Shown: piece by piece, positions 8,296-15,878 of the stretch
How positions within the stretch are numbered: the first letter of the stretch is position 1
Layout of the letters: every line of letters begins with the position of its first letter
The notes under the pieces: generated by a model
Databases searched by the model: none
Seen by the model: the letters and a program-made list of their open reading frames with translations, nothing else
What the model was told of the DNA's origin: nothing
Position numbers and translations under genes: made by a program
Assembly: GCA_027858275.1 (NCBI GenBank)
Contig: JAQIDA010000375.1
Span: 1-16,329 of the forward strand
DNA length: 16,329 nt
Direction: 5' to 3'
Origin: Candidatus Kapaibacterium sp.
Lineage (GTDB): Bacteria; Bacteroidota; Ignavibacteria; Kapaibacteriales; UBA2268

Positions 8296-9489
8296 TTACA
8301 AATAAGAATGCTCTGCGGATTGATTGGAATTAACCGTCACAACGGGTTTGCGACCAAGAATTATTTCCTTAGCTCCGAAGTTTGAAATCCCGTCCGAAAA
8401 GAGCAGAAATTCATCACAATCATACCTGTAAAAATCAATTGCTCCGAGCTGAGTTCCGCCGTCAGACCTGAAAGAACGCAATTTATTTATAAGTTCTTCA
8501 GCAATTCCGCCTCGGATATTAAATTTCTCAGTAGATAAAATCTGGTTTGAAAACGGAATCAATTCCAATTCAAAATTACCGAGTTTCGCAAAATATTGCC
8601 TAATAAAATCCGCTTCCATTTCAAAATCACGATTAGCCGATGAGTTAGAAATATCATAGAACAAACATATTTTTTTCGGCAGTTCTTTTTCAAGTAGTTC
8701 AGCGACAGGACTAAGATTCAGCAGAAAATAAGATTTGCCGTCTCGTTCTTCAATCATAACAGAAGATTTGTTATCGGAAGGAAGCATAAATTCAAATTGA
8801 TTCTTAGCGATATAATTTTTCATGCGAACGCTTGTCGCGAAACCGCTGCCGTCTTTTTTAAAATCAACCCCCGGCAGATCATTGTTTCTCGCATCCGGAG
8901 CAGAATTTCGCTCATACACAACAGCGTTCAAAGAGAATTTCTCTAATTTATCAGGATAATTTAGAGGCAAACGATAAGTCAAACCGTCCTCACTGTTCGG
9001 AAGTTCCTCTTCGTAAGCCATCACAATGCGCTTAGTTCCTTTTGCCGGAATCGGATAAATCCGAGCCTTGAAATTATTGCCTACAGTCTGTTCGAGCAAA
9101 GCCGGATCAATTCGCTTGCGAACGACTTCCTCAAAAGCCACGCGTCCCTTAGCCTTCTCAACAACCACGCCCTCGCGAAGCTTTCCGTTCAAGTCCATAG
9201 CAAATCGGGATACAGTCTGACCCTCGGCAAGCGGAAAATTTAATTCGCCCTCAAGTATTCGTCCCAGATCATTTTTGAAAATGATATCAATAGTAGTTAC
9301 GGCAATCGATCCGACAACTTTCACGTCGACTTTTACTTCCGATACTTTCAAGGAAAATTTTTCGCCGTCCTTGCCGACAACCTCAATTTTCGGGACACGA
9401 ATGTTTTTTGAAGGCTTCTGCGCCTGAAGAACATCCATATTAAAAACCAAAAGCAAAATCAAAGCTAAAATCAAATATCTCTTTTTCAT
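8296..9489 (-). CDS. N-terminal part of secreted VIT/VWA domain protein, ended by in-frame TAA
   Basis: The protein has 397 aa from the ATG at 9489, which follows a good GGGAG ribosome binding site 9 nt upstream. A Sec signal peptide (MKKRYLILALILLLVFNMDVLQA) is followed by a VIT domain (about 35-165), then a VWA domain from about 272. The metal-binding MIDAS residues are present: D279-x-S281-x-S283, T346 in DGGT and D366 in SDG. The frame stops at TAA 8296-8298 inside the VWA fold, before its last helix and strand, and then continues without a shift for 771 more codons. The intact ancestor would be 1,168 or 1,169 aa. In related proteins VIT-VWA modules act at the cell surface in protein binding; the partner here is unknown. 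The protein may be truncated, mutated, or a sequencing error. Confidence 0.88.
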   Translation of the reverse strand: MKKRYLILALILLLVFNMDVLQAQKPSKNIRVPKIEVVGKDGEKFSLKVSEVKVDVKVVGSIAVTTIDIIFKNDLGRILEGELNFPLAEGQTVSRFAMDLNGKLREGVVVEKAKGRVAFEEVVRKRIDPALLEQTVGNNFKARIYPIPAKGTKRIVMAYEEELPNSEDGLTYRLPLNYPDKLEKFSLNAVVYERNSAPDARNNDLPGVDFKKDGSGFATSVRMKNYIAKNQFEFMLPSDNKSSVMIEERDGKSYFLLNLSPVAELLEKELPKKICLFYDISNSSANRDFEMEADFIRQYFAKLGNFELELIPFSNQILSTEKFNIRGGIAEELINKLRSFRSDGGTQLGAIDFYRYDCDEFLLFSDGISNFGAKEIILGRKPVVTVNSNQSAEHSYL

Positions 9490-9542
9490 AATTTTTTTCT
9501 CCCGAAATCTCTATTTATTATTTTTCTTATTCTTATTCTTAA

Positions 9543-9798
9543 AACCCCCCTCCTGTCCTAGGAGGGGGGGCACGCTTCGTGACGGGGTGGTTCTTCTCTT
9601 TCGTCTTCCGGTCTGAACCACTGATAAAGATGATTCAGATGATTCAGATGATAAAGATGATAAAGATGATGAAGAAATGTCTTTTCTTATCCCCCGCCTG
9701 CAAAGGAGGGGGTTAGGGGGAGGTTTAGCACGTATTGTTTCGTCGAAGAACCACCCCGCCGCTTCGCGGCACCCCTCCTTGGAAGAGGAGGGGAGTCA
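9543..9798. repeat. MITE-like element with long imperfect terminal inverted repeats (contains copy B)
   Basis: The left arm (about 9545-9596) and right arm (about 9746-9796) are inverted copies of one another. The inner ends GGGGTGGTTCTTC (9584-9596) and GAAGAACCACCCC (about 9745-9757) match perfectly over 13 bp, and both arms carry a CCCCTCC...GGAGGGG hairpin at the outside and a GC-rich GCTTCG stem-loop between. The interior holds a 9-bp tandem array and a further CCCCCGCCT/AGGAGGGGG hairpin at 9691-9712. It has no coding capacity that I trust. Bases 9685-9800 match copy A at 5861-5974. Its size and structure fit a non-autonomous mobile element, but no target duplication is obvious. Confidence 0.7.
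9623..9676. repeat. 9-bp tandem repeat, six units
   Basis: Six consecutive 9-mers run GATAAAGAT, GATTCAGAT (twice), GATAAAGAT (twice) and GATGAAGAA. They sit inside the inverted-repeat element, just after GGTCTGAACCACT. The 9-bp period could code for a three-residue repeat, but no supported gene covers it. Confidence 0.85.
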
Positions 9799-9809
9799 GA
9801 AAAAATTTC

Positions 9810-10679
9810 CTACCTTGCAACAATCACACGACTAACAGCCTGCTCACCCTTATCCGTAGTAATTGCGATCAAATACATACCACCCGGCAGATCACTCAAA
9901 TTCGCGTCGATATTATACTCACCTTTATAATGGAAATCATTTTCGGCGAGGGTCATTATCAGACGACCGGAAATATCATGAATCGAAATTTTCAAATTTC
10001 TTTTCTCAGTAATCTTGAAAGATATTTCAGCGTTAGTTCCTGTCACCGGATTGGGTGAAACTTTTAGATCAATCACCGCGCCCGATGTTTCTCTGTGGCT
10101 GTCAGTATAAGCGTTGTTTGTATTCTCATCTTTGAATTCATTCCGGTATCGGTCGGGCAATTCTTTGATAAACTCCGCTGTCGGCTCATACCAAAGCGCG
10201 ACTTTGTTTTTTTTCAATTGTATAATCACACAAACTAACTCGTTGGCTTCTGCGTAAGTATTAGTCTTTGATGTTTCAAGATTGTTATCAGAATTTTTCA
10301 ATATTCTATAATCTTTCAGATCACGAAAATAAGTAGAGCTGCCTCCTTCAAAATTGCTGACCACAAAGCGAGGCGCGAATTTCTTCCCGTCAGTTTTCTT
10401 AGAATTCATAACATTGACAAATCCCTTGCGTACCGAGATTTTACGCACTTTAACGGGATTGCCCGCAACAGCATTATTATCATCCGCTTTGATTTTAATT
10501 CTCTCAATATAAGACAGCTTATTCTTTTTAACTTTGATTCCCAGTTTAGCTGCTTCTTTAGCGTTAAGATTAACAGTTTTGAAGTGAGGGACAGTTGTCT
10601 TCCCGGCCGAGACAATCGACAATCCGCTGAACATCAAGAGGACAAAAGCCGTTAAATATAAATTCACAGATATTTTCAT
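9810..10679 (-). CDS. Secreted protein with type IX secretion C-terminal sorting domain
   Basis: The protein has 289 aa from the ATG at 10679, preceded by a clear GGAAGGA Shine-Dalgarno sequence with 8-nt spacing. A Sec signal peptide covers residues 1-25 (hydrophobic LYLTAFVLLMFSGL). The middle region, about residues 26-200, is lysine- and asparagine-rich and matches no family I recognise. Residues 205-289 form a typical T9SS sorting domain: LKVSPNPVTG, then ISIHDISGRLI, LSDLPGGMYLIAI and a basic end (VSRVIVAR). In the family this domain directs export through the outer membrane and is then removed, with the cargo released or attached to the surface. The gene is upstream of the VIT/VWA gene on the same strand, separated by the repeat element. 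Confidence 0.88.
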   Translation of the reverse strand: MKISVNLYLTAFVLLMFSGLSIVSAGKTTVPHFKTVNLNAKEAAKLGIKVKKNKLSYIERIKIKADDNNAVAGNPVKVRKISVRKGFVNVMNSKKTDGKKFAPRFVVSNFEGGSSTYFRDLKDYRILKNSDNNLETSKTNTYAEANELVCVIIQLKKNKVALWYEPTAEFIKELPDRYRNEFKDENTNNAYTDSHRETSGAVIDLKVSPNPVTGTNAEISFKITEKRNLKISIHDISGRLIMTLAENDFHYKGEYNIDANLSDLPGGMYLIAITTDKGEQAVSRVIVAR

Positions 10680-10964
10680 AACATTTGTCCTTCCGGTATT
10701 TATAATTATTTTCTTTGTGACAGAGTGCTGCTCTTCAGATAAAACTGACGAGCGGCGCGTCTAATTATTCAGACGCAGGCAATGTGAGAAAAGTTACAAA
10801 TTGTTCAGAAATAAATAAAATTCTGACAAAGCTGATCTGATAAATTTCACACATAATAACGATTATTTCCGGATAATAATAATTTGTATAATCAATGAGC
10901 AATTCAAACGTTCAAATACCGTCATTGTAGCTGAATAATTTTATTGAACTTTTTGAAATTGAAA

Positions 10965-11927
10965 ATGAACCAAAATTATAAAAGAAACGGACTCGGGAGT
11001 TTTGCAATGTTCCCGCCTGTTATCAAAAACCTGATAATAATCAATGTTGCCGTATTTGCCCTCCAGTATTTTATTCTACCGGGCGTGTCACTTGAGAACG
11101 GTTCGGCAGATGCGTATTTTCAAAGATATTTAGCCCTTTGGCCTTTAGGGGACTTTGGCGGAGAATCATTTTTCTATTTGTGGCAACCCCTTACATATCA
11201 ATTTATTCACGGCGGATTATCACATCTTTTCTTCAATCTGTTTGCCTTGTGGATGCTCGGCTCTGACGTTGAAAAAGAATTCGGGGCACGCAAATTTATT
11301 GTGTTCTATATCTTGTCAGGAATCGGCGCGGCTCTTTTCCATCTGATTGTTACTCCGATGATCGGGCCTTCGGGACCGACTGTAGGAGCATCCGGTTCTA
11401 TCTTCGGAATTCTCATTGCCTACGCTATGTTGTTCCCGAACAGAAGTCTGATGATTTTCCCTTTGTTTATCCCGATTCGAGCAAAATACTTCATATTAAT
11501 ATTGATCGGGATTGACCTTCTCGGCGGTTTCGGCGCTAATGACGGAATAGCCCATTTCGCTCACCTCGGTGGTGCAGCAGCCGGATTTCTACTGTTTAAA
11601 TTCGGCGATCAAATTGGCATTTTCAGATTTGTTGATAATATACTCGGCAAGGCGAAGAACAAAACTAATTCTCAGAGACAAAACCTCGGCTCAATTTTTG
11701 GATCTCGAACCGACGATCAGTCCAAAGTATACAAAGTCAATTGGCAAAAACGAGATCCGGCTCCACCTCCGCCTCCGGAAAAAACTAATAATTTTTCAGT
11801 TGACGGGGAAGAAGTGACACAGGCAAAAATAGACGAAATCCTTGATAAAATTTCAGCGGACGGCTATCAAAGTCTGACTGAAAAAGAAAAACAAATACTG
11901 TTTGAATTAAGCAGAAAAATGAAATAA
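10965..11927 (+). CDS. Rhomboid family intramembrane serine protease
   Basis: The protein has 320 aa from the ATG at 10965; the frame is open to a TTG at 10944, but neither has a good ribosome binding site and I prefer the ATG. It has six or so membrane segments between about residues 20 and 215. Catalytic motifs are intact: HLFFN (N91), GASG with the nucleophile S143, and HLGG with the partner histidine H200. The soluble tail (about 215-320) has a proline-rich stretch (DPAPPPPPEK) and ends in a helical VTQAKIDEILDKISADGYQSLTEKEK segment, as in Bacteroidota rhomboids. It should cleave membrane proteins within the bilayer; the substrate is unknown. Its TAA is directly followed by the ispG ATG, indicating translational coupling. 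Confidence 0.92.
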   Translation: MNQNYKRNGLGSFAMFPPVIKNLIIINVAVFALQYFILPGVSLENGSADAYFQRYLALWPLGDFGGESFFYLWQPLTYQFIHGGLSHLFFNLFALWMLGSDVEKEFGARKFIVFYILSGIGAALFHLIVTPMIGPSGPTVGASGSIFGILIAYAMLFPNRSLMIFPLFIPIRAKYFILILIGIDLLGGFGANDGIAHFAHLGGAAAGFLLFKFGDQIGIFRFVDNILGKAKNKTNSQRQNLGSIFGSRTDDQSKVYKVNWQKRDPAPPPPPEKTNNFSVDGEEVTQAKIDEILDKISADGYQSLTEKEKQILFELSRKMK

Positions 11928-13052
11928 ATGACTGATAAAATCAACGACAATACTACTGAAGAATGTGATATATTTGTTATTCCGCACAAAATTCCAAGGA
12001 GAATATCAAGGCAGATCATGATCGGGGATATTCCCGTTGGCGGCGGTGCTCCGATATCAGTGCAGACAATGACCAAAACCAAAACAGCTGATGTTGAAGC
12101 GACGGTTAATCAAATTGCGCGCTGCAAGGACAAGGGCGTCGACATTGTCAGAATGACTGTCAACGACAAATATGCTTCAGCAGCAGTCGCCGAGATTGTC
12201 AAAAGAAGCAATGTCCCTCTTGTTGCAGATATCCATTTCAATCATATTTTCGCGATTCAAGCTATTGAAGCCGGCATCGCCAAAGTTCGTATTAATCCCG
12301 GAAACATAGGCTCGAAAGATCGTATCCGGCAAGTACTGGCAAAAGCAAAAGAAAGAAATACTCCCATTAGAATCGGGATCAATTCCGGATCCTTAGAAAG
12401 AGATATCCTCGAAAAATACGGAACTCCCACGGCTGAAGCATTATTTGAAAGCGCAATGAGACACGTCAATATAGCTCGAGATTTTGGATTCGAGAACATG
12501 GCTGTTTCTGTTAAATCAACATCCGTTCCGTTGACTATTGAAGCATACAGATTGATAGCTGCTGAAACTGATTTGCCTCTGCATCTCGGTGTCACCGAAG
12601 CCGGTACACTCAAAGGCGGAACAATCAAATCAGCCGTCGGCATCGGCACATTGCTCGCCGAAGGCATTGGCGATACAATCAGAGTCTCACTAACTGACGA
12701 ACCTGAAAACGAAGTTGAAATAGGCAGAGATATACTACGTTCCCTGCACTTGGCTCAGCGCGGTTTAGAAATTATTTCTTGTCCCACTTGCGGCCGACTC
12801 GATGTCGATATGTTCTCAATAATGAACGAACTCGAGTACAGACTCAAAGATGTCACAAAAAATGTTTCCGTCGCCGTTCTCGGTTGTGCGGTCAACGGTC
12901 CCGGCGAGGCAAAAGACGCTGACATAGGTGTAGCCTGCGCCAAAGGCGAAGGCACTCTGTTCCGCAAAGGAAAAAAAATCAGAGTTGTAAAAGAAGCAGA
13001 CATCATTGCCGAAGTCTATAAAGAAGTCATGGAATTTCAACCCGAAAAATAG
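11928..13052 (+). CDS. ispG: 4-hydroxy-3-methylbut-2-en-1-yl diphosphate synthase IspG (GcpE)
   Basis: IspG is the [4Fe-4S] enzyme that converts methylerythritol cyclodiphosphate (MEcPP) to HMBPP, the penultimate step of the MEP isoprenoid pathway. The protein has 374 aa, the short single-chain form rather than the roughly 600-aa form with an inserted domain. Iron-sulfur ligands are visible as C285, C288 (SCPTCGR) and C320 (GCAVNGPGE), with E327 after it; the spacing is the same as I recall for E. coli IspG. The N-terminal TIM-barrel motifs SVQTMTKTKTADVEAT and PLVADIHFN are typical. The ATG abuts the rhomboid stop with no spacer, so it depends on the upstream gene's translation or transcript. 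Confidence 0.97.
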   Translation: MTDKINDNTTEECDIFVIPHKIPRRISRQIMIGDIPVGGGAPISVQTMTKTKTADVEATVNQIARCKDKGVDIVRMTVNDKYASAAVAEIVKRSNVPLVADIHFNHIFAIQAIEAGIAKVRINPGNIGSKDRIRQVLAKAKERNTPIRIGINSGSLERDILEKYGTPTAEALFESAMRHVNIARDFGFENMAVSVKSTSVPLTIEAYRLIAAETDLPLHLGVTEAGTLKGGTIKSAVGIGTLLAEGIGDTIRVSLTDEPENEVEIGRDILRSLHLAQRGLEIISCPTCGRLDVDMFSIMNELEYRLKDVTKNVSVAVLGCAVNGPGEAKDADIGVACAKGEGTLFRKGKKIRVVKEADIIAEVYKEVMEFQPEK

Positions 13053-13106
13053 GACTGCATCCCAAAAACTTTTTTTGTTAACATTTGTTTGATAAAAGAA
13101 TGGACG

Positions 13107-13187
13107 TTTTAAATTCGTAGGGGCAATCCCTTGTGGTTGCCCGGCATTTTGAATTTAGGCATATACGATTTCCTGTGCATGCCCGGC
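13107..13187. repeat. Two diverged tandem hairpin repeats
   Basis: Unit 1 (13107-13145) begins TTTTAAATT and contains GGGCAA (13121-13126) pairing with TTGCCC (13137-13142). Unit 2 (13147-13187) begins TTTTGAATT and contains GGCAT (13158-13162) pairing with ATGCC (13179-13183). Both end GCCCGGC, 42 bases apart. The GTAGGGGCAATCCCTTGTGG motif is one I recall as a common bacterial intergenic repeat. The pair sits between ispG and the lysC promoter. Confidence 0.6.
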
Positions 13188-13222
13188 GTGTAGAACAACA
13201 ACAAAAATCCCCCTAAATTCAT

Positions 13223-13230
13223 TATATTTG
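13223..13230 (+). promoter_or_regulatory. Bacteroidota-type -7 promoter box for lysC-lysA
   Basis: TATATTTG matches the Bacteroidota -7 consensus TAnnTTTG exactly and is followed by CAAAAG. It would start transcription near 13237, leaving a leader of about 40 nt to the lysC ATG. No clear TTTG -33 box lies at the usual distance upstream, which lowers confidence. Confidence 0.5.
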
Positions 13231-13275
13231 CAAAAGAATAATTATTTATTAATTCTGTTTCGCTTTAAGGACCTC

Positions 13276-14658
13276 ATGTTAACAGTATTAAAATTCGGCG
13301 GAACTTCCGTTAAAGACGCGGAAGCTTTCAAGAGAACAAGCGATATAATCATATCAACTGACGGTAAAAAAGTTGTGGTTGTATCAGCGCTTGCCGGGAT
13401 AACCGACGATTTGACCAATATTATTTCAGCCCTGGACAGGCAAAATTATGAAAGGGCCAAGGAGACGATCGGTTCCGTCAGCCTCAAGCACAAACAAGTC
13501 ATTGCTGATTTAGATTTGTCAAATGATTGCGATTTGTTCCTCGAAATAAAGATATCAGAATTGAAATTGTTGATAGAGGCCGTTGAAATTCTCGGTGAAC
13601 TCACCGGAAAATCAAAGGACTTAATACTCAGCTTCGGCGAATGTATGTCTTCAACAATGCTTGCTGATATTCTGAGCAAAAATGGAATTAAAGCTAAACA
13701 AAAAGAAGCCGGAGAACTAATTATAACGGATTCGGAATTTACCGAAGCAACTGTATTATTCGATCAAACAAACGAAGCCTGCTCATGCGAATGTAAGAAA
13801 ATGTTTGACACTAACGATGTCATTGTCGCCGGCGGATTCATTGCCTCGGACGTACGGGGACGCAGAACTACTCTAGGCAGGGGAGGCAGTGATTACTCAG
13901 CTTCCGTAATAGCCGCGGCGATTAAAGCTGATCGACTGGAAATATGGACCGATGTGGACGGGATTCTCACTTCTGATCCACACTTGGTAAAAAGCGCTCG
14001 TCTCGTAACCGAGCTCTCGTATATAGAAGCTTCTGAGCTTGCTTTCTTTGGAGCCAAAGTGCTTCATCCAAAGACTATACGTCCGGCGATAAATGCTCAA
14101 ATTCCGGTAGTTGTGAAGAATTCTTATAATCCGGGCGGCCCCGGAACAGTCATCGTCAACAAAGCCGTTGATTGCAGTATAATAAAAGCGATTGCTTACC
14201 GCAAAGATGTAACGGTTATTAATATTCGCTCGAATCGAATGCTTGGTGCTTACGGTTTCCTGAGCAAAGTTTTTGAGATATTCAAAAAACACGAAACATC
14301 CGTAGATCTTGTCACAACAACAGAAGTCAGTATCTCTTTGACTATTGACGATGAAACAAAAATTTACGAAGTAAAAAAAGATTTAGAAGAATTCTCATCT
14401 GTTGAAATATTCCGAGACAAAGCAATTATATCCGCTATCGGAGAAGGAATCAGAGAAACAGCGGGTATTGCCGCGCGATTCTTCAATGTCCTGAAAGGCA
14501 TTAATGTATCTATGGTCAGTGTAGGCGCATCTGAAGTTAATCTTAGTATAGTAATAGAACAACCGCATTTAGATCAAGCAGTTATCGGTCTGCACGAAGA
14601 ATTTTTCGGAGATTTGGGAGAATCTGATTTATTTAGAAAAACAGGGGAGAGCAAATGA
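13276..14658 (+). CDS. lysC: Aspartate kinase (lysine-pathway aspartokinase)
   Basis: Aspartokinase phosphorylates aspartate, the first step toward lysine, diaminopimelate, threonine and methionine. The protein has 460 aa from the ATG at 13276, which has AAGGA four bases upstream. A TTG at 13228 would lengthen the frame by 16 codons, but it overlaps the putative promoter box and the added residues do not look conserved. Motifs: KFGGTSV (residues 6-12), GRGGSDYSAS (201-210), DVDGILTSDP (226-235). Two C-terminal ACT regulatory domains lie at about 313-375 and 392-455, implying feedback control by an amino acid, probably lysine given lysA next door. No homoserine dehydrogenase is fused. The last four bases overlap lysA (ATGA). 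Confidence 0.95.
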   Translation: MLTVLKFGGTSVKDAEAFKRTSDIIISTDGKKVVVVSALAGITDDLTNIISALDRQNYERAKETIGSVSLKHKQVIADLDLSNDCDLFLEIKISELKLLIEAVEILGELTGKSKDLILSFGECMSSTMLADILSKNGIKAKQKEAGELIITDSEFTEATVLFDQTNEACSCECKKMFDTNDVIVAGGFIASDVRGRRTTLGRGGSDYSASVIAAAIKADRLEIWTDVDGILTSDPHLVKSARLVTELSYIEASELAFFGAKVLHPKTIRPAINAQIPVVVKNSYNPGGPGTVIVNKAVDCSIIKAIAYRKDVTVINIRSNRMLGAYGFLSKVFEIFKKHETSVDLVTTTEVSISLTIDDETKIYEVKKDLEEFSSVEIFRDKAIISAIGEGIRETAGIAARFFNVLKGINVSMVSVGASEVNLSIVIEQPHLDQAVIGLHEEFFGDLGESDLFRKTGESK

Positions 14659-15878
14659 TAGATATTAACAAATACGATTTTGAACCAATCGCGAAAAAGT
14701 ATGGTACGCCGTTATACTTGTATGACGCAGATAGAATTCGTGCGAATATCAAGCGTATAAAAGATGCCTTCGAGAAATATTATCCGAAAACCGAAATGCA
14801 CTATTCGGTCAAAGCAAATAACAATATTCACATTTTGAAAATTTTCAAAGAAGCCGGACTCGGAACTGATTGTTCTTCGCCTTTGGAAGTCAAACTCTCT
14901 CGCATTGCAGGGTTCGACGAGAAAGATATTCTTTATACGGGAAATTATGAAAGCTCGGAAGATATAAAAGCAATTTTCAACAATGATATCTGTATCAATC
15001 TCGATGATATTGAGTCATTCAGAAAAATGATTAAAATTGGGAAGCCTGATCGAATTTCGTTTAGGATCAATCCCGGTATTGGTCGAGGCGGCCACGAAGG
15101 TATAACAACAGCGGGTGCCGACGCAAAATTCGGGGTCCCTTACGAAAAGGCATATGAGGCATACAAAGAGGCTTACGATGCGGGGATCAGACGTTTTGGT
15201 ATTCACATGATGACCGGATCTAACAATCTTGAGCCATATTATTTTGCGGAAATAACCGATAAATTGATGAATATAGCCGGACGTTTATTCAATCAGCTCG
15301 GTTGTGCCCCGGAATATGTTGATATAGGCGGCGGTTACGGTGTACCCTATGAAGATGATGAAGACCCTTTAAACGTGGATGTGACTGCAAAATTAATTTC
15401 AGAGGCATTACAAGAAAAATGTGTTAAATATAATTTGCCCGAGCCTGTACTTAAACTTGAGCCCGGAAGATATTTTGTTGCCGATGCAGGCTATTTACTG
15501 ACTCGTGTCATAAGTGTAAAAAAGAGTTATAAAACATTTGCCGGAGTGGATGCGGGAATGAATACTCTCATACGCCCCGCGTTGTACGGCGCCAAGCACA
15601 GGAGTTTTGTAAACGGCAAGGAAGATAACAAAGAATTTGTTAATGTCTGCGGCAGAATTTGCGAAAATTCAGATATATTCGGACAAAACATGTTTTTACC
15701 CAAACTTGAAGCCGGTGACCTGATAGTCATGCGCGACGTCGGAGCATATGGATATGTCATGGCTTCCTCCTACAACGGCCGCCTCAAGCCTGCCGAAGTT
15801 CTCATAGACGCTAATGAAAGTCGTTTGATCAGGCGTCGAGAGACTGATGAAGATTTCTTGACCCTGCTTGAAGAGTAA
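14655..15878 (+). CDS. lysA: Diaminopimelate decarboxylase
   Basis: This PLP-dependent enzyme (fold type III) decarboxylates meso-diaminopimelate to lysine, the last step of lysine synthesis. The protein has 407 aa, normal length. The PLP-binding lysine is K53 in HYSVKAN. The glycine-rich phosphate loop is GGGYGVPYE (about 225-233), LEPGRYF is at 268-274, and the dimer-partner catalytic cysteine is C336 in CGRICENSD, with Y366 in GAYGY. The ATG overlaps the lysC stop (ATGA) and has a strong GGGGAGA ribosome binding site, so the two genes form an operon with coupled translation. Related alanine racemase-fold decarboxylases act on ornithine or arginine, but the CENSD motif and lysC partner favour diaminopimelate. 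Confidence 0.95.
   Translation: MIDINKYDFEPIAKKYGTPLYLYDADRIRANIKRIKDAFEKYYPKTEMHYSVKANNNIHILKIFKEAGLGTDCSSPLEVKLSRIAGFDEKDILYTGNYESSEDIKAIFNNDICINLDDIESFRKMIKIGKPDRISFRINPGIGRGGHEGITTAGADAKFGVPYEKAYEAYKEAYDAGIRRFGIHMMTGSNNLEPYYFAEITDKLMNIAGRLFNQLGCAPEYVDIGGGYGVPYEDDEDPLNVDVTAKLISEALQEKCVKYNLPEPVLKLEPGRYFVADAGYLLTRVISVKKSYKTFAGVDAGMNTLIRPALYGAKHRSFVNGKEDNKEFVNVCGRICENSDIFGQNMFLPKLEAGDLIVMRDVGAYGYVMASSYNGRLKPAEVLIDANESRLIRRRETDEDFLTLLEE

Larger units (their letters stand above)
9490..9809. other. Intergenic region between T9SS gene and VIT/VWA gene
   Basis: This 320-base gap is filled almost wholly by the palindromic repeat element 9543-9798. Bases 9490-9540 hold the ribosome binding site of the VIT/VWA gene and an AT-rich leader. 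If the two envelope genes are co-transcribed on the minus strand, their mRNA must pass through this structure. Confidence 0.7.

Noticed and set aside
8250..8300. Frameshift or two independent genes at the VIT/VWA break
   Set aside because: Both halves are in the same frame and differ only by a stop codon; no ribosome binding site supports a separate second start.
9623..9676. Possible CRISPR array
   Set aside because: The units are 9 bp and contiguous, without spacers, and no cas genes are present.
9735..10058. 107-codon plus-strand open frame
   Set aside because: It overlaps the repeat arm and runs antisense to the T9SS sorting domain; its start is translated repeat sequence.
13228..13275. 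Upstream TTG start for lysC
   Set aside because: It overlaps the TATATTTG promoter box, and the ATG at 13276 has AAGGA and begins the conserved MLTVLKFGGTSV.
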